Origin: Serratia fonticola
Lineage (GTDB): Bacteria; Pseudomonadota; Gammaproteobacteria; Enterobacterales; Enterobacteriaceae
Assembly (NCBI RefSeq): GCF_001006005.1
Contig: NZ_CP011254.1
Coordinates: 124,001-188,000, forward strand
Reading direction: 5' to 3'
DNA length: 64,000 nucleotides
Shown: in pieces, positions 47,635 through 57,782 of the stretch
Numbering within the stretch: the first letter of the stretch is position 1
Layout of the letters: each line of letters starts with the position of its first letter
Translations under genes and position numbers: made by a program
Notes under the pieces: model-generated
What the model saw: the letters and a program-made list of their open reading frames with translations, nothing else
Database searches by the model: none
Told to the model about the DNA's origin: nothing

Positions 47635-49212
47635 TCATTCCCACTCGATCGTCGCCGGTGGCTTCCCGCTGATATCATAAACCACACGGGAAATACCGTT
47701 GACTTCGTTGATGATACGGTTGGAAACACGGCCAAGGAAATCGTAAGGCAGGTGTGCCCAATGCGCGGTCATAAAGTCGATGGTTTCTACCGCACGCAGA
47801 GAGACAACCCAATCGTATTTACGGCCATCGCCCATCACGCCGACAGAACGCACCGGCAGGAACACGGTGAACGCCTGGCTGACCTTGTTGTACAAATCTG
47901 CTTTGTGCAGCTCTTCGATAAAGATCGCATCGGCACAGCGCAGCAGATCGCAATACTCTTTCTTCACTTCGCCCAATACGCGCACGCCCAGACCTGGCCC
48001 TGGGAACGGGTGGCGGTACAGCATGTCGTACGGCAGGCCCAGCTCCAGACCAATCTTGCGCACTTCGTCTTTGAACAGCTCTTTCAGCGGTTCCACCAGA
48101 CCCAGCTTCATCTCTTTCGGCAGGCCACCGACGTTGTGGTGCGATTTGATCACGTGCGCTTTGCCGGTAGCGGAAGCGGCAGACTCGATCACATCCGGGT
48201 AGATGGTGCCCTGAGCCAGCCACTTCACGGCGCTCTGCTTGCAGGCTTCTTCGTCGAACACTTCGACAAAGACGCGGCCAATGATCTTACGCTTGGCTTC
48301 AGGCTCATCAACACCCGCCAGCGCGCTCAGGAAACGGTTCTCTGCCGCTACGTGCACGATGTTCAGGCCGAAGTGGTCACCGAACATTTCCAGCACTTGG
48401 TCAGCTTCGTTCAGGCGCAGCAGGCCGTTATCTACGAATACGCAGGTCAGGCGCTTGCCAATGGCACGGTGCAGCAGCATGGCGGTAACGGATGAATCCA
48501 CGCCGCCAGACAGGCCGAGGATCACGTGATCTTCACCGACCTGCTCACGAATACGCGCAACGGCATCTTCGATGATGGTGGCTGGTGTCCACAGCGCTTC
48601 ACAACCACAGATATCCAGTACGAAACGCTCCAGGATACGCTGGCCCTGACGGGTATGGGTCACTTCCGGATGGAACTGTACGCCGTAGAAGCGCTTTTCC
48701 TCGTTGGCCATAATGGCAAACGGGCAGGTATCGGTGCTGGCAACGGTGACGAAATCTGACGGGATAGCGGTAACTTTATCGCCGTGGCTCATCCATACGT
48801 CTAATACCGGTTTGCCTGCCGGGCTGATCGCATCTTCGATATCGCGGATCAGGGCGCTTGATTGGGTGATTTCCACCTGCGCATAACCGAACTCACGCTC
48901 GGTTGAACCCTGTACATGGCCGCCCAGCTGCATGGCCATGGTCTGCATGCCGTAGCACACGCCCAATACCGGTACGCCGGCGGTGAAGACATATTCTGGC
49001 GCGCGCGGGCTGCTCAGTTCGGTGGTGCTTTCCGGGCCACCGGAGAGAATGATGCCGCTTGGATTGAATTCGCGGATCTGCTCTTCGCTGACGTCCCAGG
49101 CCCACAGCTCACAGTAAACACCAATCTCACGCACGCGGCGGGCAATCAGTTGAGTGTATTGTGAACCGAAATCCAGGATCAGGATGCGATGCTTATGAAT
49201 ATTTTTTGTCAT
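47635..49212 (-). CDS. guaA: GMP synthase (glutamine-hydrolysing) GuaA
   Basis: 525 aa, same as E. coli. Class I amidotransferase domain (about 9-205) with nucleophile Cys86 in LGVCYGMQ and His in [13 protein letters not shown]-pyrophosphatase P-loop [14 protein letters not shown]-terminal dimerisation domain ending [12 protein letters not shown]. Converts XMP to GMP. The start at 49212 gives the conserved [18 protein letters not shown]; the frame is open upstream but includes intergenic repeat DNA. Second gene of guaBA. Confidence 0.97.
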   Translation of the reverse strand: MTKNIHKHRILILDFGSQYTQLIARRVREIGVYCELWAWDVSEEQIREFNPSGIILSGGPESTTELSSPRAPEYVFTAGVPVLGVCYGMQTMAMQLGGHVQGSTEREFGYAQVEITQSSALIRDIEDAISPAGKPVLDVWMSHGDKVTAIPSDFVTVASTDTCPFAIMANEEKRFYGVQFHPEVTHTRQGQRILERFVLDICGCEALWTPATIIEDAVARIREQVGEDHVILGLSGGVDSSVTAMLLHRAIGKRLTCVFVDNGLLRLNEADQVLEMFGDHFGLNIVHVAAENRFLSALAGVDEPEAKRKIIGRVFVEVFDEEACKQSAVKWLAQGTIYPDVIESAASATGKAHVIKSHHNVGGLPKEMKLGLVEPLKELFKDEVRKIGLELGLPYDMLYRHPFPGPGLGVRVLGEVKKEYCDLLRCADAIFIEELHKADLYNKVSQAFTVFLPVRSVGVMGDGRKYDWVVSLRAVETIDFMTAHWAHLPYDFLGRVSNRIINEVNGISRVVYDISGKPPATIEWE

Positions 49213-49271
49213 GTGAGGCAAATTCCAGCAACAGAGAAAAAGAGCAAAAAGGGTATTTGGGATGAGAGGTT

Positions 49272-49310
49272 GCCCCCTCATCCCTGCCCCTCTCCCGCAG
49301 GAGAGAGGTT
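49272..49310. repeat. Palindromic repeat between guaB and guaA
   Basis: CCCCCTCATCCCTGCC followed by CCTCTCCCGCAGGAGAGAGG, where CTCTCC and GGAGAG pair. Same C-rich/G-rich palindrome family as the ends of the array at 24391-24807. Confidence 0.65.
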
Positions 49311-49316
49311 AAAGCA

Positions 49317-50780
49317 TTAGCCCATGCGGTAGTTTGGTGATTCTTTGGTGATGGTCACGTCATGCACATGGCTTTCTTGAATACCGGCACCGCTGATGCG
49401 CACAAACTCGGCTTTGGTACGCAGTTCGTCGATGGTCGCACAGCCGGTCAGGCCCATGCAGGAACGCAGGCCGCCCATCTGCTGATGTACGATCGCCTTC
49501 AGCATGCCTTTGTAGGCCACACGGCCTTCGATACCTTCCGGCACCAGTTTATCAGCGGCGTTATCGGTCTGGAAGTAACGGTCCGAGGAACCTTTGGACA
49601 TTGCGCCCAGAGAACCCATCCCACGGTAAGATTTGAACGAACGGCCCTGATACAGCTCGATTTCGCCCGGAGATTCTTCCGTACCCGCCAGCATTGAGCC
49701 AACCATCACACAGGACGCACCGGCAGCAATCGCTTTGGCGATATCGCCAGAGAAGCGGATACCACCGTCAGCGATAACTGGGATACCAGTCCCTTCCAAC
49801 GCTTCTACCGCATCGGCGATAGCGGTGATCTGCGGAACACCTACGCCGGTGACGATACGAGTCGTACAGATAGAGCCAGGACCGATCCCCACTTTCACCG
49901 CGCTCACGCCGGCTTCCATCAAGGCTTTGGCACCAGCCCCGGTCGCAACGTTACCGCCAAGGATTTGCAGGTCTGGGTATTTGGCACGGGTTTCACGGAT
50001 GCGCTGTAACACGCCTTCGGAATGGCCGTGTGAAGAGTCGATGAGCAGTACGTCAACACCGGCAGCGACCAACGCATCAACACGCTCTTCGTTACCAGCA
50101 CCGGCACCTACCGCAGCGCCTACGCGCAGACGGCCATGCTCATCTTTACAGGCGTTAGGTTTACGCTCTGCTTTCTGGAAGTCTTTGACGGTGATCATGC
50201 CCAGCAGGTGGAAACTGTCGTCCACCACCAGCGCTTTTTCAACGCGTTTTTCGTGCATTTTTTGCAGCACGACTTCACGCGCTTCGCCTTCCTTGACGGT
50301 GACCAGGCGCTCTTTTGGCGTCATCACTGCGGTGACAGGCTGAGTCAGATCGGTTACGAAGCGCACGTCACGGCCGGTAATGATCCCCACCAGTTCGTTT
50401 TCTTCGGTCACAACCGGGTAACCGGCAAAGCCGTTACGCGCGGTTAACTCTTTCACTTCTGCCAGTGTGGTGGAAGGAGTAACGGCCTGTGGGTCCGTGA
50501 CCACGCCGCTTTCATGTTTTTTCACCCGGCGAACTTCTTCCGCCTGGCGCTCAATGGACATGTTTTTGTGAATGAAGCCCAGACCGCCTTCCTGCGCCAG
50601 CGCAATAGCCAGGTTGGATTCGGTTACGGTATCCATGGCTGCGGACAGCATAGGGATATTCAGGCGGATGGATTTGGTCAGTTGGGTGCCAAGATCTGCG
50701 GTATTAGGCAGAACTGTGGAGTGGGCTGGAACCAGGAGAACGTCATCAAACGTTAGAGCTTCTTTTACAATACGTAGCAT
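49317..50780 (-). CDS. guaB: IMP dehydrogenase GuaB
   Basis: 487 aa. (beta/alpha)8 barrel with two CBS domains inserted (about 95-205: [24 protein letters not shown]). Catalytic Cys in [17 protein letters not shown], flap [10 protein letters not shown]. First committed step to GMP: IMP to XMP with NAD. The start at 50780 gives [16 protein letters not shown] as in E. coli. Leads the guaBA operon. Confidence 0.97.
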   Translation of the reverse strand: MLRIVKEALTFDDVLLVPAHSTVLPNTADLGTQLTKSIRLNIPMLSAAMDTVTESNLAIALAQEGGLGFIHKNMSIERQAEEVRRVKKHESGVVTDPQAVTPSTTLAEVKELTARNGFAGYPVVTEENELVGIITGRDVRFVTDLTQPVTAVMTPKERLVTVKEGEAREVVLQKMHEKRVEKALVVDDSFHLLGMITVKDFQKAERKPNACKDEHGRLRVGAAVGAGAGNEERVDALVAAGVDVLLIDSSHGHSEGVLQRIRETRAKYPDLQILGGNVATGAGAKALMEAGVSAVKVGIGPGSICTTRIVTGVGVPQITAIADAVEALEGTGIPVIADGGIRFSGDIAKAIAAGASCVMVGSMLAGTEESPGEIELYQGRSFKSYRGMGSLGAMSKGSSDRYFQTDNAADKLVPEGIEGRVAYKGMLKAIVHQQMGGLRSCMGLTGCATIDELRTKAEFVRISGAGIQESHVHDVTITKESPNYRMG

Positions 50781-50831
50781 GGGCAATATCTCACCAAGGT
50801 GGATGCAGAAAAGATAAAATATTGCCGTGGC

Positions 50832-50857
50832 ATTATACAGAGCGTAATCGGTTGCCT
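50832..50857 (-). promoter_or_regulatory. guaB promoter with PurR-like box
   Basis: Minus strand -10 TATAAT (50837-50832), immediately preceded by AGGCAACCGATTACGC (50857-50842), 11 of 16 bases matching the PurR consensus (ACGCAAACGTTTGCGT). Its position at the promoter fits PurR repression of guaBA known in E. coli. Confidence 0.6.
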
Positions 50858-50949
50858 CCAGCACTTTCTTACAAAAACTCTTGATTACCTTTCGCCGAGC
50901 TGTAATATCGACCAATTAAGTGCTTGTTTTGAAATTTGATCTGGGTCAC

Positions 50950-52326
50950 ATGTCACTACCTACTTCACCGTCCATTTTTACCGTAAGCCGCCTCAATCAG
51001 ACGGTTCGACAGCTGCTGGAAATGGAAATGGGGCAGATTTGGCTCTCCGCCGAGATCTCCAACTTCTCCCAGCCCTCCTCCGGCCACTGGTATTTCACGC
51101 TGAAAGATGACCGTGCCCAGGTGCGTTGTGCGATGTTCCGCAACAGCAACCGGCGCACCACCTTTCGCCCGCAAAATGGCCAGCAGGTTCTGGTGCGGGC
51201 CAGCATCACCCTGTATGAACCACGCGGTGATTACCAACTGATCGCCGAAAGCATGCAGCCTGCCGGTGACGGCCTGCTGCAACAGCAATTCGAGCAGTTG
51301 AAACAGCGCCTGGCAGCCGAAGGTTTGTTTGATCAGCAGTTCAAGCAACCATTGCCAAGCCCGGCCAAATGCGTTGGGGTGATCACCTCCGCCAGCGGCG
51401 CAGCGCTGCACGATATTTTGCAGGTGCTACAGCGGCGCGATCCTTCACTGCCGATCGTGATTTACCCCACGTCCGTGCAAGGTGCAGAAGCTCCGTTGCA
51501 GATCGTTCGCGCGATCGAAACCGCCAACCGCCGCGATGAGTGTGATGTGCTGATCGTCGGGCGCGGCGGTGGCTCGTTAGAAGATTTATGGAGTTTTAAC
51601 GACGAACGCGTCGCGAAGGCAATTTTTGCCAGCCGTATCCCGATCGTCAGCGCCGTCGGCCATGAAACCGACGTCACCATTGCCGACTTTGTTGCCGACC
51701 TGCGGGCTCCCACCCCTTCAGCGGCCGCAGAGTTGGTCAGCCGTAATCAGCTTGAGCTGCTGCGCCAATTGCAGTCACAGCAACAGCGGCTGGAAATGGC
51801 GATGGACTATTATCTGGCGCAGCGCCAGCAGCAGTTCACCCGCATCAATCACCGTCTGCAACAGCAGCATCCACACCTGCGGCTGGCCCGACAGCAAACG
51901 CTGCTATTCAAGCTACAGCGCCGTTTGGAAGATGGGATGCAGCAGCAAATACGGCTATCTTCTCGCCGCAGTGAACGTGTGCAGCAGCGCTTGGCGCAGG
52001 TCCAGCCGATGGGCCGCATCCACCGCTTGCAGCAGCGCGTTCAGCAGCAGGAATACCGTTTGCAACAGGGGATGGAGCGGCAACTTAATGGCTATCGCCA
52101 ACGCTTTGGCGTCGCCTGTAGCCAACTGGAGGCGGTTAGCCCGCTGGCAACCTTGGCTCGCGGCTATAGCGTAACGCAGACGCCACAAGGTGAGTTACTG
52201 AAAACCACCAAGCAGGCACAGGTTGGGGAAATGCTGAAAACCCGTCTGCAGGATGGCTGGGTGGAGAGTGAAGTCAAAACCGTCACCGTGGCGAAAAAGC
52301 CGCGTAAGAAACGCGTGGTGGAATAG
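50950..52326 (+). CDS. xseA: Exodeoxyribonuclease VII large subunit XseA
   Basis: 458 aa. N-terminal OB fold ([30 protein letters not shown]), catalytic region [22 protein letters not shown] and [25 protein letters not shown], then a long Gln-rich coiled coil (about 270-400) that binds XseB, and a conserved end ARGYSVTQ. Acts on single-stranded DNA in repair. ATG 50950 gives the E. coli-like start; upstream in-frame starts lie in the guaB promoter. Divergent from guaB. Confidence 0.96.
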   Translation: MSLPTSPSIFTVSRLNQTVRQLLEMEMGQIWLSAEISNFSQPSSGHWYFTLKDDRAQVRCAMFRNSNRRTTFRPQNGQQVLVRASITLYEPRGDYQLIAESMQPAGDGLLQQQFEQLKQRLAAEGLFDQQFKQPLPSPAKCVGVITSASGAALHDILQVLQRRDPSLPIVIYPTSVQGAEAPLQIVRAIETANRRDECDVLIVGRGGGSLEDLWSFNDERVAKAIFASRIPIVSAVGHETDVTIADFVADLRAPTPSAAAELVSRNQLELLRQLQSQQQRLEMAMDYYLAQRQQQFTRINHRLQQQHPHLRLARQQTLLFKLQRRLEDGMQQQIRLSSRRSERVQQRLAQVQPMGRIHRLQQRVQQQEYRLQQGMERQLNGYRQRFGVACSQLEAVSPLATLARGYSVTQTPQGELLKTTKQAQVGEMLKTRLQDGWVESEVKTVTVAKKPRKKRVVE

Positions 52327-52391
52327 CGGTTAGTGGCAGAGCTGATCGACTTCTTCTTTTTTAGGCAAAACTTCATCCAGTTTGATACTTC

Positions 52392-52415
52392 CCCAACCCT
52401 CTGCAGAGGGTTGGG
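52392..52415. terminator. Perfect palindrome between convergent xseA and GH31 genes
   Basis: CCCAACCCTCTG (52392-52403) / CAGAGGGTTGGG (52404-52415). No T run on either side; likely a shared transcript-end structure. Confidence 0.5.
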
Positions 52416-52427
52416 ATATGGCATTAG

Positions 52428-54791
52428 TCACAGCACATAGCTATCGCAACAAACCCCATTCACCCACAGCTCGCGAGTCTCGCCTGCTGGCAACACAATG
52501 TTCAGCACCTGCCACGTCGGTTTGAAATGCCCCTCGTGGGTGAAGATCAGTTCGATGCGCTGATTGTCACTCACCGCCTCCCAGCGGAGCCACAGCGCAT
52601 TATTCTGCTGCCAGCCATGGCTTTCCCCATCGTCTTCAAACAGCAGGCCTGAGGACCATCCGCAGCCCTTGGTGGGGAACAGCCGCAGTTCACGGCGATC
52701 GTCTGCTGCATTGTCTACGTGCCCCAACCGTTGTGACATCGGGAGCCCTGCCCCAGCGCGTACCAGCAACGGCAAGCGTTCCAGCGGAGCCTCCAGCACT
52801 ATGCTCTGGCCACCGCTGTACCATTGGCCGCTATAGAAGCAGTACCAACCATCAACGTTATCCGGCAGGTAGACTTTACGCTGGCGCTGCCCCTGCTCCA
52901 CCACGCTGGCCACCAGTAGGTCGCGGCCAATCAGGAAATCATCGGTTTCTCCGAAGGTGCGATCATCGTGCTCATGATCGAGGAAGGTTGGCCGCAGCAT
53001 CGGTTCATCATCATGGCTTGCCTGCCACAGCAACGTGTAGAAGTACGGCATCAGCCGATAACGCAGGTTGATAGCATCACGGATCATCGGCGTAGCCGCC
53101 GGGTACATCCAGGGTTCATTGACGGTAGCATCATCATTCCAGGAATGGATGGTAAAGCGCGGGTGCATGACCCCGTTTTGTACCCAACGCACCAACAGTT
53201 CCGCGTCCGGTTTATCACCGGAGAAACCGCCCACATCGTGCCCAACGTTAAACAGCCCGGACAGACTCATGCCCACCCCCATACGAGTGTTGTAGCGCAA
53301 GGTTTGCCAACTGGTGCGGTTGTCCCCACTCCAGGTTTGCACATAGCGCTGCATACCGGCGCAGCCGGAGCGCGAGATCAAATAAGGCCGCAGGTTCGGC
53401 GCAAAACGCTGCTGTGCTTCAAGTGAGGCGCGCATCATCAGCAACGGCATCACCGGGCGAATATGCTTGATGGCAATCGGCTTGCCAAAACCGTGGCAGC
53501 GCGCTTCTCCATCCCACACTTCATACTCGTTGTTATCATTCCAGGTGGAGTCAATCCCCATTTCCAGCAGTTGCTCCGTCACCCCCTGCTGCCACCAGCG
53601 TACCGCTGCCGGGTTGGTGAAGTCGAGATGCGACCCTTCGTCATCCCAGAAGCTGGAACGTTCCGGGCCGTCGCTTTGCGAATCGCGGATAAACAAGCCA
53701 AGTTCCGCCACCTGCTGATATTTGGGATGATCCTGCAACAGGCAGGGTTTGATATTCGCCGCCAGCTTCAGCCCAGCATCGTGAAAGGCTTGGCTAAGCT
53801 GTTTAGGCTGCGGCACCTTGTCGTAGTTCCAGTTGAAGACGTAGCGTTTGTTATTGATCGAGGTATAGCCGGAAGAGAGCTGGAACGAATCGCACGGGAT
53901 GGCGTGCTGACGGCACAGTTGGATGAACTGCTGCAACTGCTGCTGGGCATCCGGTGCGTCGGTGTAATGCATCGTCGATCCGCTGTAACCCAGGCTCCAC
54001 TTCGGCCCAAAATGGGTTTTACCGGTCAGGCGCACGAAGGCTTTGGTGACGTCGAGCACCTTTGGCCCCAGGAACAGATAGTAATCCAGATCGCCCGCCT
54101 CGGCCTGATAGCGGCGATAGGCCAGATGGTAGTTGTCGATCTCATTACCCAAATCCAGCCAGCAGCTGCTCAGGTTGTCATAGAACAGGCCAAAGCTGAC
54201 CTCTTCCCGGCGCGTGATGGTAAAAGGGATATGCTTGTAGAGCGGATCGGTGCTGGCGGCGTTGTAGCCCATCGCGTCCAGGTTACGCATTTCAAAGCGG
54301 CGGCCGGTACGCTCCAGATCGCCCGCTTTTTCACCTAACCCATAGTAACGTTCGCCCTGATGGCGGCGCTGATAGTGCGCCACGCCGTCGCCGTGCGCAT
54401 TGAGCAGATAGGCACTGGTTGGGCGATCCGCAGCCAGTGGTAGCCATTCCCCCGCCGCATTGCAGTATTCCCATTCCAGCCATAGCGGCTGATGTATCGT
54501 CACGCGCAGCTGCGGGGTCGCGACCGTCAAACTGTCTGCCTGCTGGCTAAGTTGATAGCCCGGCAGGCCAAAACCGGCGACGCTGAGGCGATCCCGTCCT
54601 TCCCAAGGCACATCCTCTTGCGGGGCGATACTCCAGGTGCGATCCAGTGCCAGTTCGCCGTGGCGTTTAATCAGCACGCGGAACAGATTGTTTTCCAACA
54701 CGTACAAGCAGAACAGGTGTTGCTCGTCCACCAGCAGTTCAACACGGTCGGCATATTGCCCAGCCAGCGTCCAGTTTTTTAACGTTTTCAT
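52428..54791 (-). CDS. Glycoside hydrolase family 31 (alpha-glucosidase/xylosidase type)
   Basis: 787 aa GH31. N-terminal beta-sandwich with QGERYYGLGEKAGDLERTGRRFEMRNLD; catalytic barrel about 260-600. The nucleophile is probably Asp419 in IDSTWNDNNE, and acid/base Asp490 in WSGDNRTSW; RFTIHSWNDD follows. No signal peptide, so it acts in the cytosol on an imported oligosaccharide or glycoside. It lies 11 bases after the MFS gene in the same operon. The transporter type suggests a charged (uronate-like) substrate, but this is inference. Confidence 0.9.
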   Translation of the reverse strand: MKTLKNWTLAGQYADRVELLVDEQHLFCLYVLENNLFRVLIKRHGELALDRTWSIAPQEDVPWEGRDRLSVAGFGLPGYQLSQQADSLTVATPQLRVTIHQPLWLEWEYCNAAGEWLPLAADRPTSAYLLNAHGDGVAHYQRRHQGERYYGLGEKAGDLERTGRRFEMRNLDAMGYNAASTDPLYKHIPFTITRREEVSFGLFYDNLSSCWLDLGNEIDNYHLAYRRYQAEAGDLDYYLFLGPKVLDVTKAFVRLTGKTHFGPKWSLGYSGSTMHYTDAPDAQQQLQQFIQLCRQHAIPCDSFQLSSGYTSINNKRYVFNWNYDKVPQPKQLSQAFHDAGLKLAANIKPCLLQDHPKYQQVAELGLFIRDSQSDGPERSSFWDDEGSHLDFTNPAAVRWWQQGVTEQLLEMGIDSTWNDNNEYEVWDGEARCHGFGKPIAIKHIRPVMPLLMMRASLEAQQRFAPNLRPYLISRSGCAGMQRYVQTWSGDNRTSWQTLRYNTRMGVGMSLSGLFNVGHDVGGFSGDKPDAELLVRWVQNGVMHPRFTIHSWNDDATVNEPWMYPAATPMIRDAINLRYRLMPYFYTLLWQASHDDEPMLRPTFLDHEHDDRTFGETDDFLIGRDLLVASVVEQGQRQRKVYLPDNVDGWYCFYSGQWYSGGQSIVLEAPLERLPLLVRAGAGLPMSQRLGHVDNAADDRRELRLFPTKGCGWSSGLLFEDDGESHGWQQNNALWLRWEAVSDNQRIELIFTHEGHFKPTWQVLNIVLPAGETRELWVNGVCCDSYVL

Positions 54792-54802
54792 AATTATCCA
54801 AC

Positions 54803-56110
54803 TTACACAGTAGGTGAAGGTTTTTTGCCGCGCTCGGCGATCAAACCGATCAGGAACATCGCACCAATCAGATCGAAGAAGCCCATGGCGACGAAGAGCG
54901 GGTTGAAGCCGACGGTGTCGGAAACGGCACCAATCAACAGCGTAAACAGGAAGCTGGCGATCCAGGCGCTGGAGCCGCGCATACCGTTTACCGTCGCCAT
55001 CTGGTTTTTATCGAAGGATTCCACTACCAGTGCGCTCAACATGCAGGAGATCACTTGGTGTCCAAAGCCACCAATGGAGATCAGCGCGATCGCGATGTAG
55101 GGATCTTTGGTGATCGCAACAAACGCCAGCGACACCATCATGAAAGCCCCGGTCACCGAGCTGGCCACCACCGAGTTCACGCGGGAACAGCCGAACCATT
55201 TGCGATACAGCGTAGTGAGATAACCACTGGCGACGCTGCCGATATCCGCCGCCAGGAACGGCAGCCAGGCAAACATGGCGATCTGTTTGAGATCCATTCC
55301 GCGCTCGGTGGCCAAGTAAAGCGGCACCCAGAAGCTGAATACTGCCCAAGCCGGTTCAGCCAGAAACGCTGGGATGGCGATACCGTAGAATTTTTTGTTT
55401 TTGCACAGGATCGCCAACGATTTAAAGAACGGCAGCTTCGGCAGTACCGGTTCATTATCCTCGTTGATCAGATCAAACTCCTTTTGGCTCAGGTTCGGGT
55501 GCTGTTGCGGCGAGTGGTAAAACACCCACCACAACACCACCCAGATCAGCGCCAGAGCACCGGAGAACAAAAATGCCCCCTGCCAGCCGAAGGAAACGTG
55601 GGCAATCACAATGATCGGCGGAGCCAACATCGCACCTATCGAGAAGCCGACCCCTGCCCAGCCAGCAGCAATCGGCCGTTCTTTTTTCGGGAACCAGTCA
55701 GAAATCGCTTTGGCGTTAGCCGGGGTAGCCGCCGCTTCAGCTGCACCCATGAAGAAACGCAGGATCGCCAGTTGCAACCAACTGCCCGCGCCAGCATGCA
55801 TCATGCATACCACCGCCCAGATGCTGGCACAAACCAGGAACCCCATCTTCAGACCTATGACGTCTATCAGCCAACCGCAGATCGGTTGGAACAGGGTATA
55901 AGCCAGTTGGAAGGAGGCGACCACCCAAGAATATTGCTCGGTGGTCATGTTGAGGCTGGTTTTCAGCTCAGGTGCCAGAATCCCCAGCGAGTTGCGGGTA
56001 ATGTAGTTAACCGTGACGCCCAATAGGAACAGGGCCAACATCCACCAGCGCAACGATTTGAATTTACGGCGGCTGCTGGCGACTACCGTTTGATTGATTT
56101 CTACACTCAT
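54803..56110 (-). CDS. MFS anion:cation symporter-family transporter (ExuT/GudP-like)
   Basis: 435 aa, 12 TM. Family signs: LFLLGVTVNYITRNSLGILAPEL, ASFQLAYTLFQPICGWLIDVIGLKMGF (motif A) and FFMGAAEAAATPANAKAISDWFPKKERP, typical of hexuronate/glucarate carriers. ATG 56110 with GGAG 6 bases upstream. Leads the operon with GH31 and is divergent from a LacI gene. Confidence 0.88.
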   Translation of the reverse strand: MSVEINQTVVASSRRKFKSLRWWMLALFLLGVTVNYITRNSLGILAPELKTSLNMTTEQYSWVVASFQLAYTLFQPICGWLIDVIGLKMGFLVCASIWAVVCMMHAGAGSWLQLAILRFFMGAAEAAATPANAKAISDWFPKKERPIAAGWAGVGFSIGAMLAPPIIVIAHVSFGWQGAFLFSGALALIWVVLWWVFYHSPQQHPNLSQKEFDLINEDNEPVLPKLPFFKSLAILCKNKKFYGIAIPAFLAEPAWAVFSFWVPLYLATERGMDLKQIAMFAWLPFLAADIGSVASGYLTTLYRKWFGCSRVNSVVASSVTGAFMMVSLAFVAITKDPYIAIALISIGGFGHQVISCMLSALVVESFDKNQMATVNGMRGSSAWIASFLFTLLIGAVSDTVGFNPLFVAMGFFDLIGAMFLIGLIAERGKKPSPTV

Positions 56111-56180
56111 CTTGATCTCCGCGGCGACCATACGCCTTTTTGGTAGGGCAACTCTTGCTAACGGAGGTGTTAACAGCGTT

Positions 56181-56202
56181 ATTTGTGACGCCGGCCACAA
56201 AT
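56181..56202. promoter_or_regulatory. CRP-like site before the GH31 operon
   Basis: ATTTGTG-N8-CACAAAT: TGTGA (56184-56188), six bases, CCACA (56195-56199), matching 9 of 10 core CRP positions, with perfect inverted outer arms. Confidence 0.7.
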
Positions 56203-56288
56203 ACAACGTCAATGCTGCGACAACCCTATGATTTAATGTTGTTTTACTTGTATTCCATCCAATAAATTGGACTGATAAATCTATAAAA

Positions 56289-56300
56289 TTGGTGTACCAA
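56289..56300. promoter_or_regulatory. Candidate LacI-family operator
   Basis: TTGGTGTACCAA, inverted arms TTGGT/ACCAA, between the divergent MFS and LacI genes. A second palindrome TTTTGCAAAA lies at 56340-56349 within a longer AATTTTGCAAAAATT. Confidence 0.5.
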
Positions 56301-56459
56301 CGCAGACTAACCAGCGGAGAGTGCGAGTGAAATGGCGAATTTTGCAAAAATTTTCATACGATAGTTAAAATTTCGCCGTTATAGCCATAGAAAGCCGTCT
56401 GAAAGATAGATATACGCCGTGAAAATATTCTCACGACCGAATTTGAAGGAGATCACAAA

Positions 56460-57542
56460 ATGAACGGAAAGCTGAAAATACAGGAAATTGCACGCCAAAC
56501 CGGCCTTTCGATCAGCACCGTTTCACGCGTGTTGGCCGGGAAAGCCAACACCAGCGCCGAGGCGCGGCAACGGGTGCTGGCCTGCGCTCAGCAAAACGGT
56601 ATTTTGCAGGGGCTTTCTAACGGCAGGCTGATGTTGAACAACGTGATGGTATTTGCCCCGCAGCGCGCTTTTGATGTCCGCACCGATATTTTCTACTACA
56701 AGGTGATCCAGGGGATAACCACCGCACTGGCGCAACATGATGTCAGGATCCGCTACTGCGGGTTAGAGGAGCAACATAGCGATAGCATGCTGTTTGTGGA
56801 AAAGATGAGCGATCCGTTAACCGAAGCCGTGCTGATCATCGGTATTGATGACGAGCATATCCATACGCTGGCCGCCGATCTGAACAAGCCCTGCATTCTG
56901 ATTAACTGCACCGATCGCCAGATGCGGCTAGACAGCGTCTCCCCCGACCATCAACTGATTGGGGAATATTCCGCCAACTATCTGTTGCAACAGGGCCACA
57001 GCCGTATCCTCAATCTGCAATGTCTGCGGCGCAATACCATGGAGCTGCGGCTGGCGGGGATCAAACAGGCCTATATGCGGCACAATATTCCCTTCGATGA
57101 TCGCCAGCATCTGGTCACCACTTCCGGTTTCGGCAGCGAAGAAGCCGAGCAGGCCATCACGGCCTTTATCAACAGCGTTACCGATCGGGCACAATTGCCG
57201 ACGGCGATCCTGGCAGGGGGTGACTATATGGCGGTAGGTGCGGTTAATGCGCTAAAGAAGATGCATATCAACGTGCCGGGGCACATTTCGGTGATGAGTA
57301 CGGATGGTTTTAATCTGGCGGAGATCCACGACGTGCCGCTGACCTCGGTTCACGTTCCTCGTGATGAGCTGGGTGCAGAGGCCATCGCTCTATTGCAGCG
57401 CCGTATGCTGCGCCCGGATGCGCCACCCAGCAATATGCTGTTGCACGGGCGCTTGGCGGTACGGGCCTCGGTTAAACGCCTCAGCCAAAACAAGGTGTCG
57501 CCAGCGGTCAGCACGCACGACCATCGGCTCTATGATGCATGA
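56460..57542 (+). CDS. LacI-family transcriptional regulator
   Basis: 360 aa. HTH and hinge: LKIQEIARQTGLSISTVSRVLAGKANTSAEARQRVLACA (residues 5-43). The periplasmic-binding-like effector domain ends DGFNLAEIHDVPLTSVHVPRDELGAEAIALLQRRM. Likely repressor of the divergent MFS-GH31 operon. A well-spaced AAGGAG precedes the ATG. The C-terminal about 25 residues extend beyond the usual end. Confidence 0.9.
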   Translation: MNGKLKIQEIARQTGLSISTVSRVLAGKANTSAEARQRVLACAQQNGILQGLSNGRLMLNNVMVFAPQRAFDVRTDIFYYKVIQGITTALAQHDVRIRYCGLEEQHSDSMLFVEKMSDPLTEAVLIIGIDDEHIHTLAADLNKPCILINCTDRQMRLDSVSPDHQLIGEYSANYLLQQGHSRILNLQCLRRNTMELRLAGIKQAYMRHNIPFDDRQHLVTTSGFGSEEAEQAITAFINSVTDRAQLPTAILAGGDYMAVGAVNALKKMHINVPGHISVMSTDGFNLAEIHDVPLTSVHVPRDELGAEAIALLQRRMLRPDAPPSNMLLHGRLAVRASVKRLSQNKVSPAVSTHDHRLYDA

Positions 57543-57544
57543 GG

Positions 57545-57769
57545 TCATTCCACCGGTTGATAGCTGAACTTCACCCGCTTTTTGGAGATCAGCCCGTGGC
57601 CATGCTGGCAAAGATAATCCACGGCGCCACAGGCTTTCAGTTCTTGCAACGGTTGCCCGCAGTCGGGGCACTCAGCAAGCTGCCGGTAATCGCTGTTGCA
57701 GCCGTCACAATGATAGTGGCCATTCACCCAGCTCATCGGCTGGGCACAAACCGGACATAAGGCGTCCAT
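57545..57769 (-). CDS. yfgJ: YfgJ, zinc-ribbon protein
   Basis: 74 aa. Four CxxC pairs or near pairs (CPVC, CDGC, CPDC and a lone C..C in KACGAVDYLC), then QHGHGLISKKRV as in E. coli YfgJ (about 70 aa). Two zinc-ribbon folds; function unknown. In E. coli it also lies between xseA and der. Confidence 0.92.
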   Translation of the reverse strand: MDALCPVCAQPMSWVNGHYHCDGCNSDYRQLAECPDCGQPLQELKACGAVDYLCQHGHGLISKKRVKFSYQPVE

Positions 57770-57782
57770 CTTTCCTCCTGGT

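Noticed and set aside
47410..48495. 361-codon plus-strand frame opposite guaA
   Set aside because: Lies almost wholly antisense to the guaA coding sequence, with His/Gln/Arg-rich composition typical of shadow frames and no recognisable domain.
53463..54338. 291-codon plus-strand frame inside the GH31 gene
   Set aside because: Antisense shadow of a well-supported glycosidase gene.
55055..56026. 323-codon plus-strand frame inside the ACS-family MFS gene
   Set aside because: Antisense shadow, low-complexity Arg/His-rich product.
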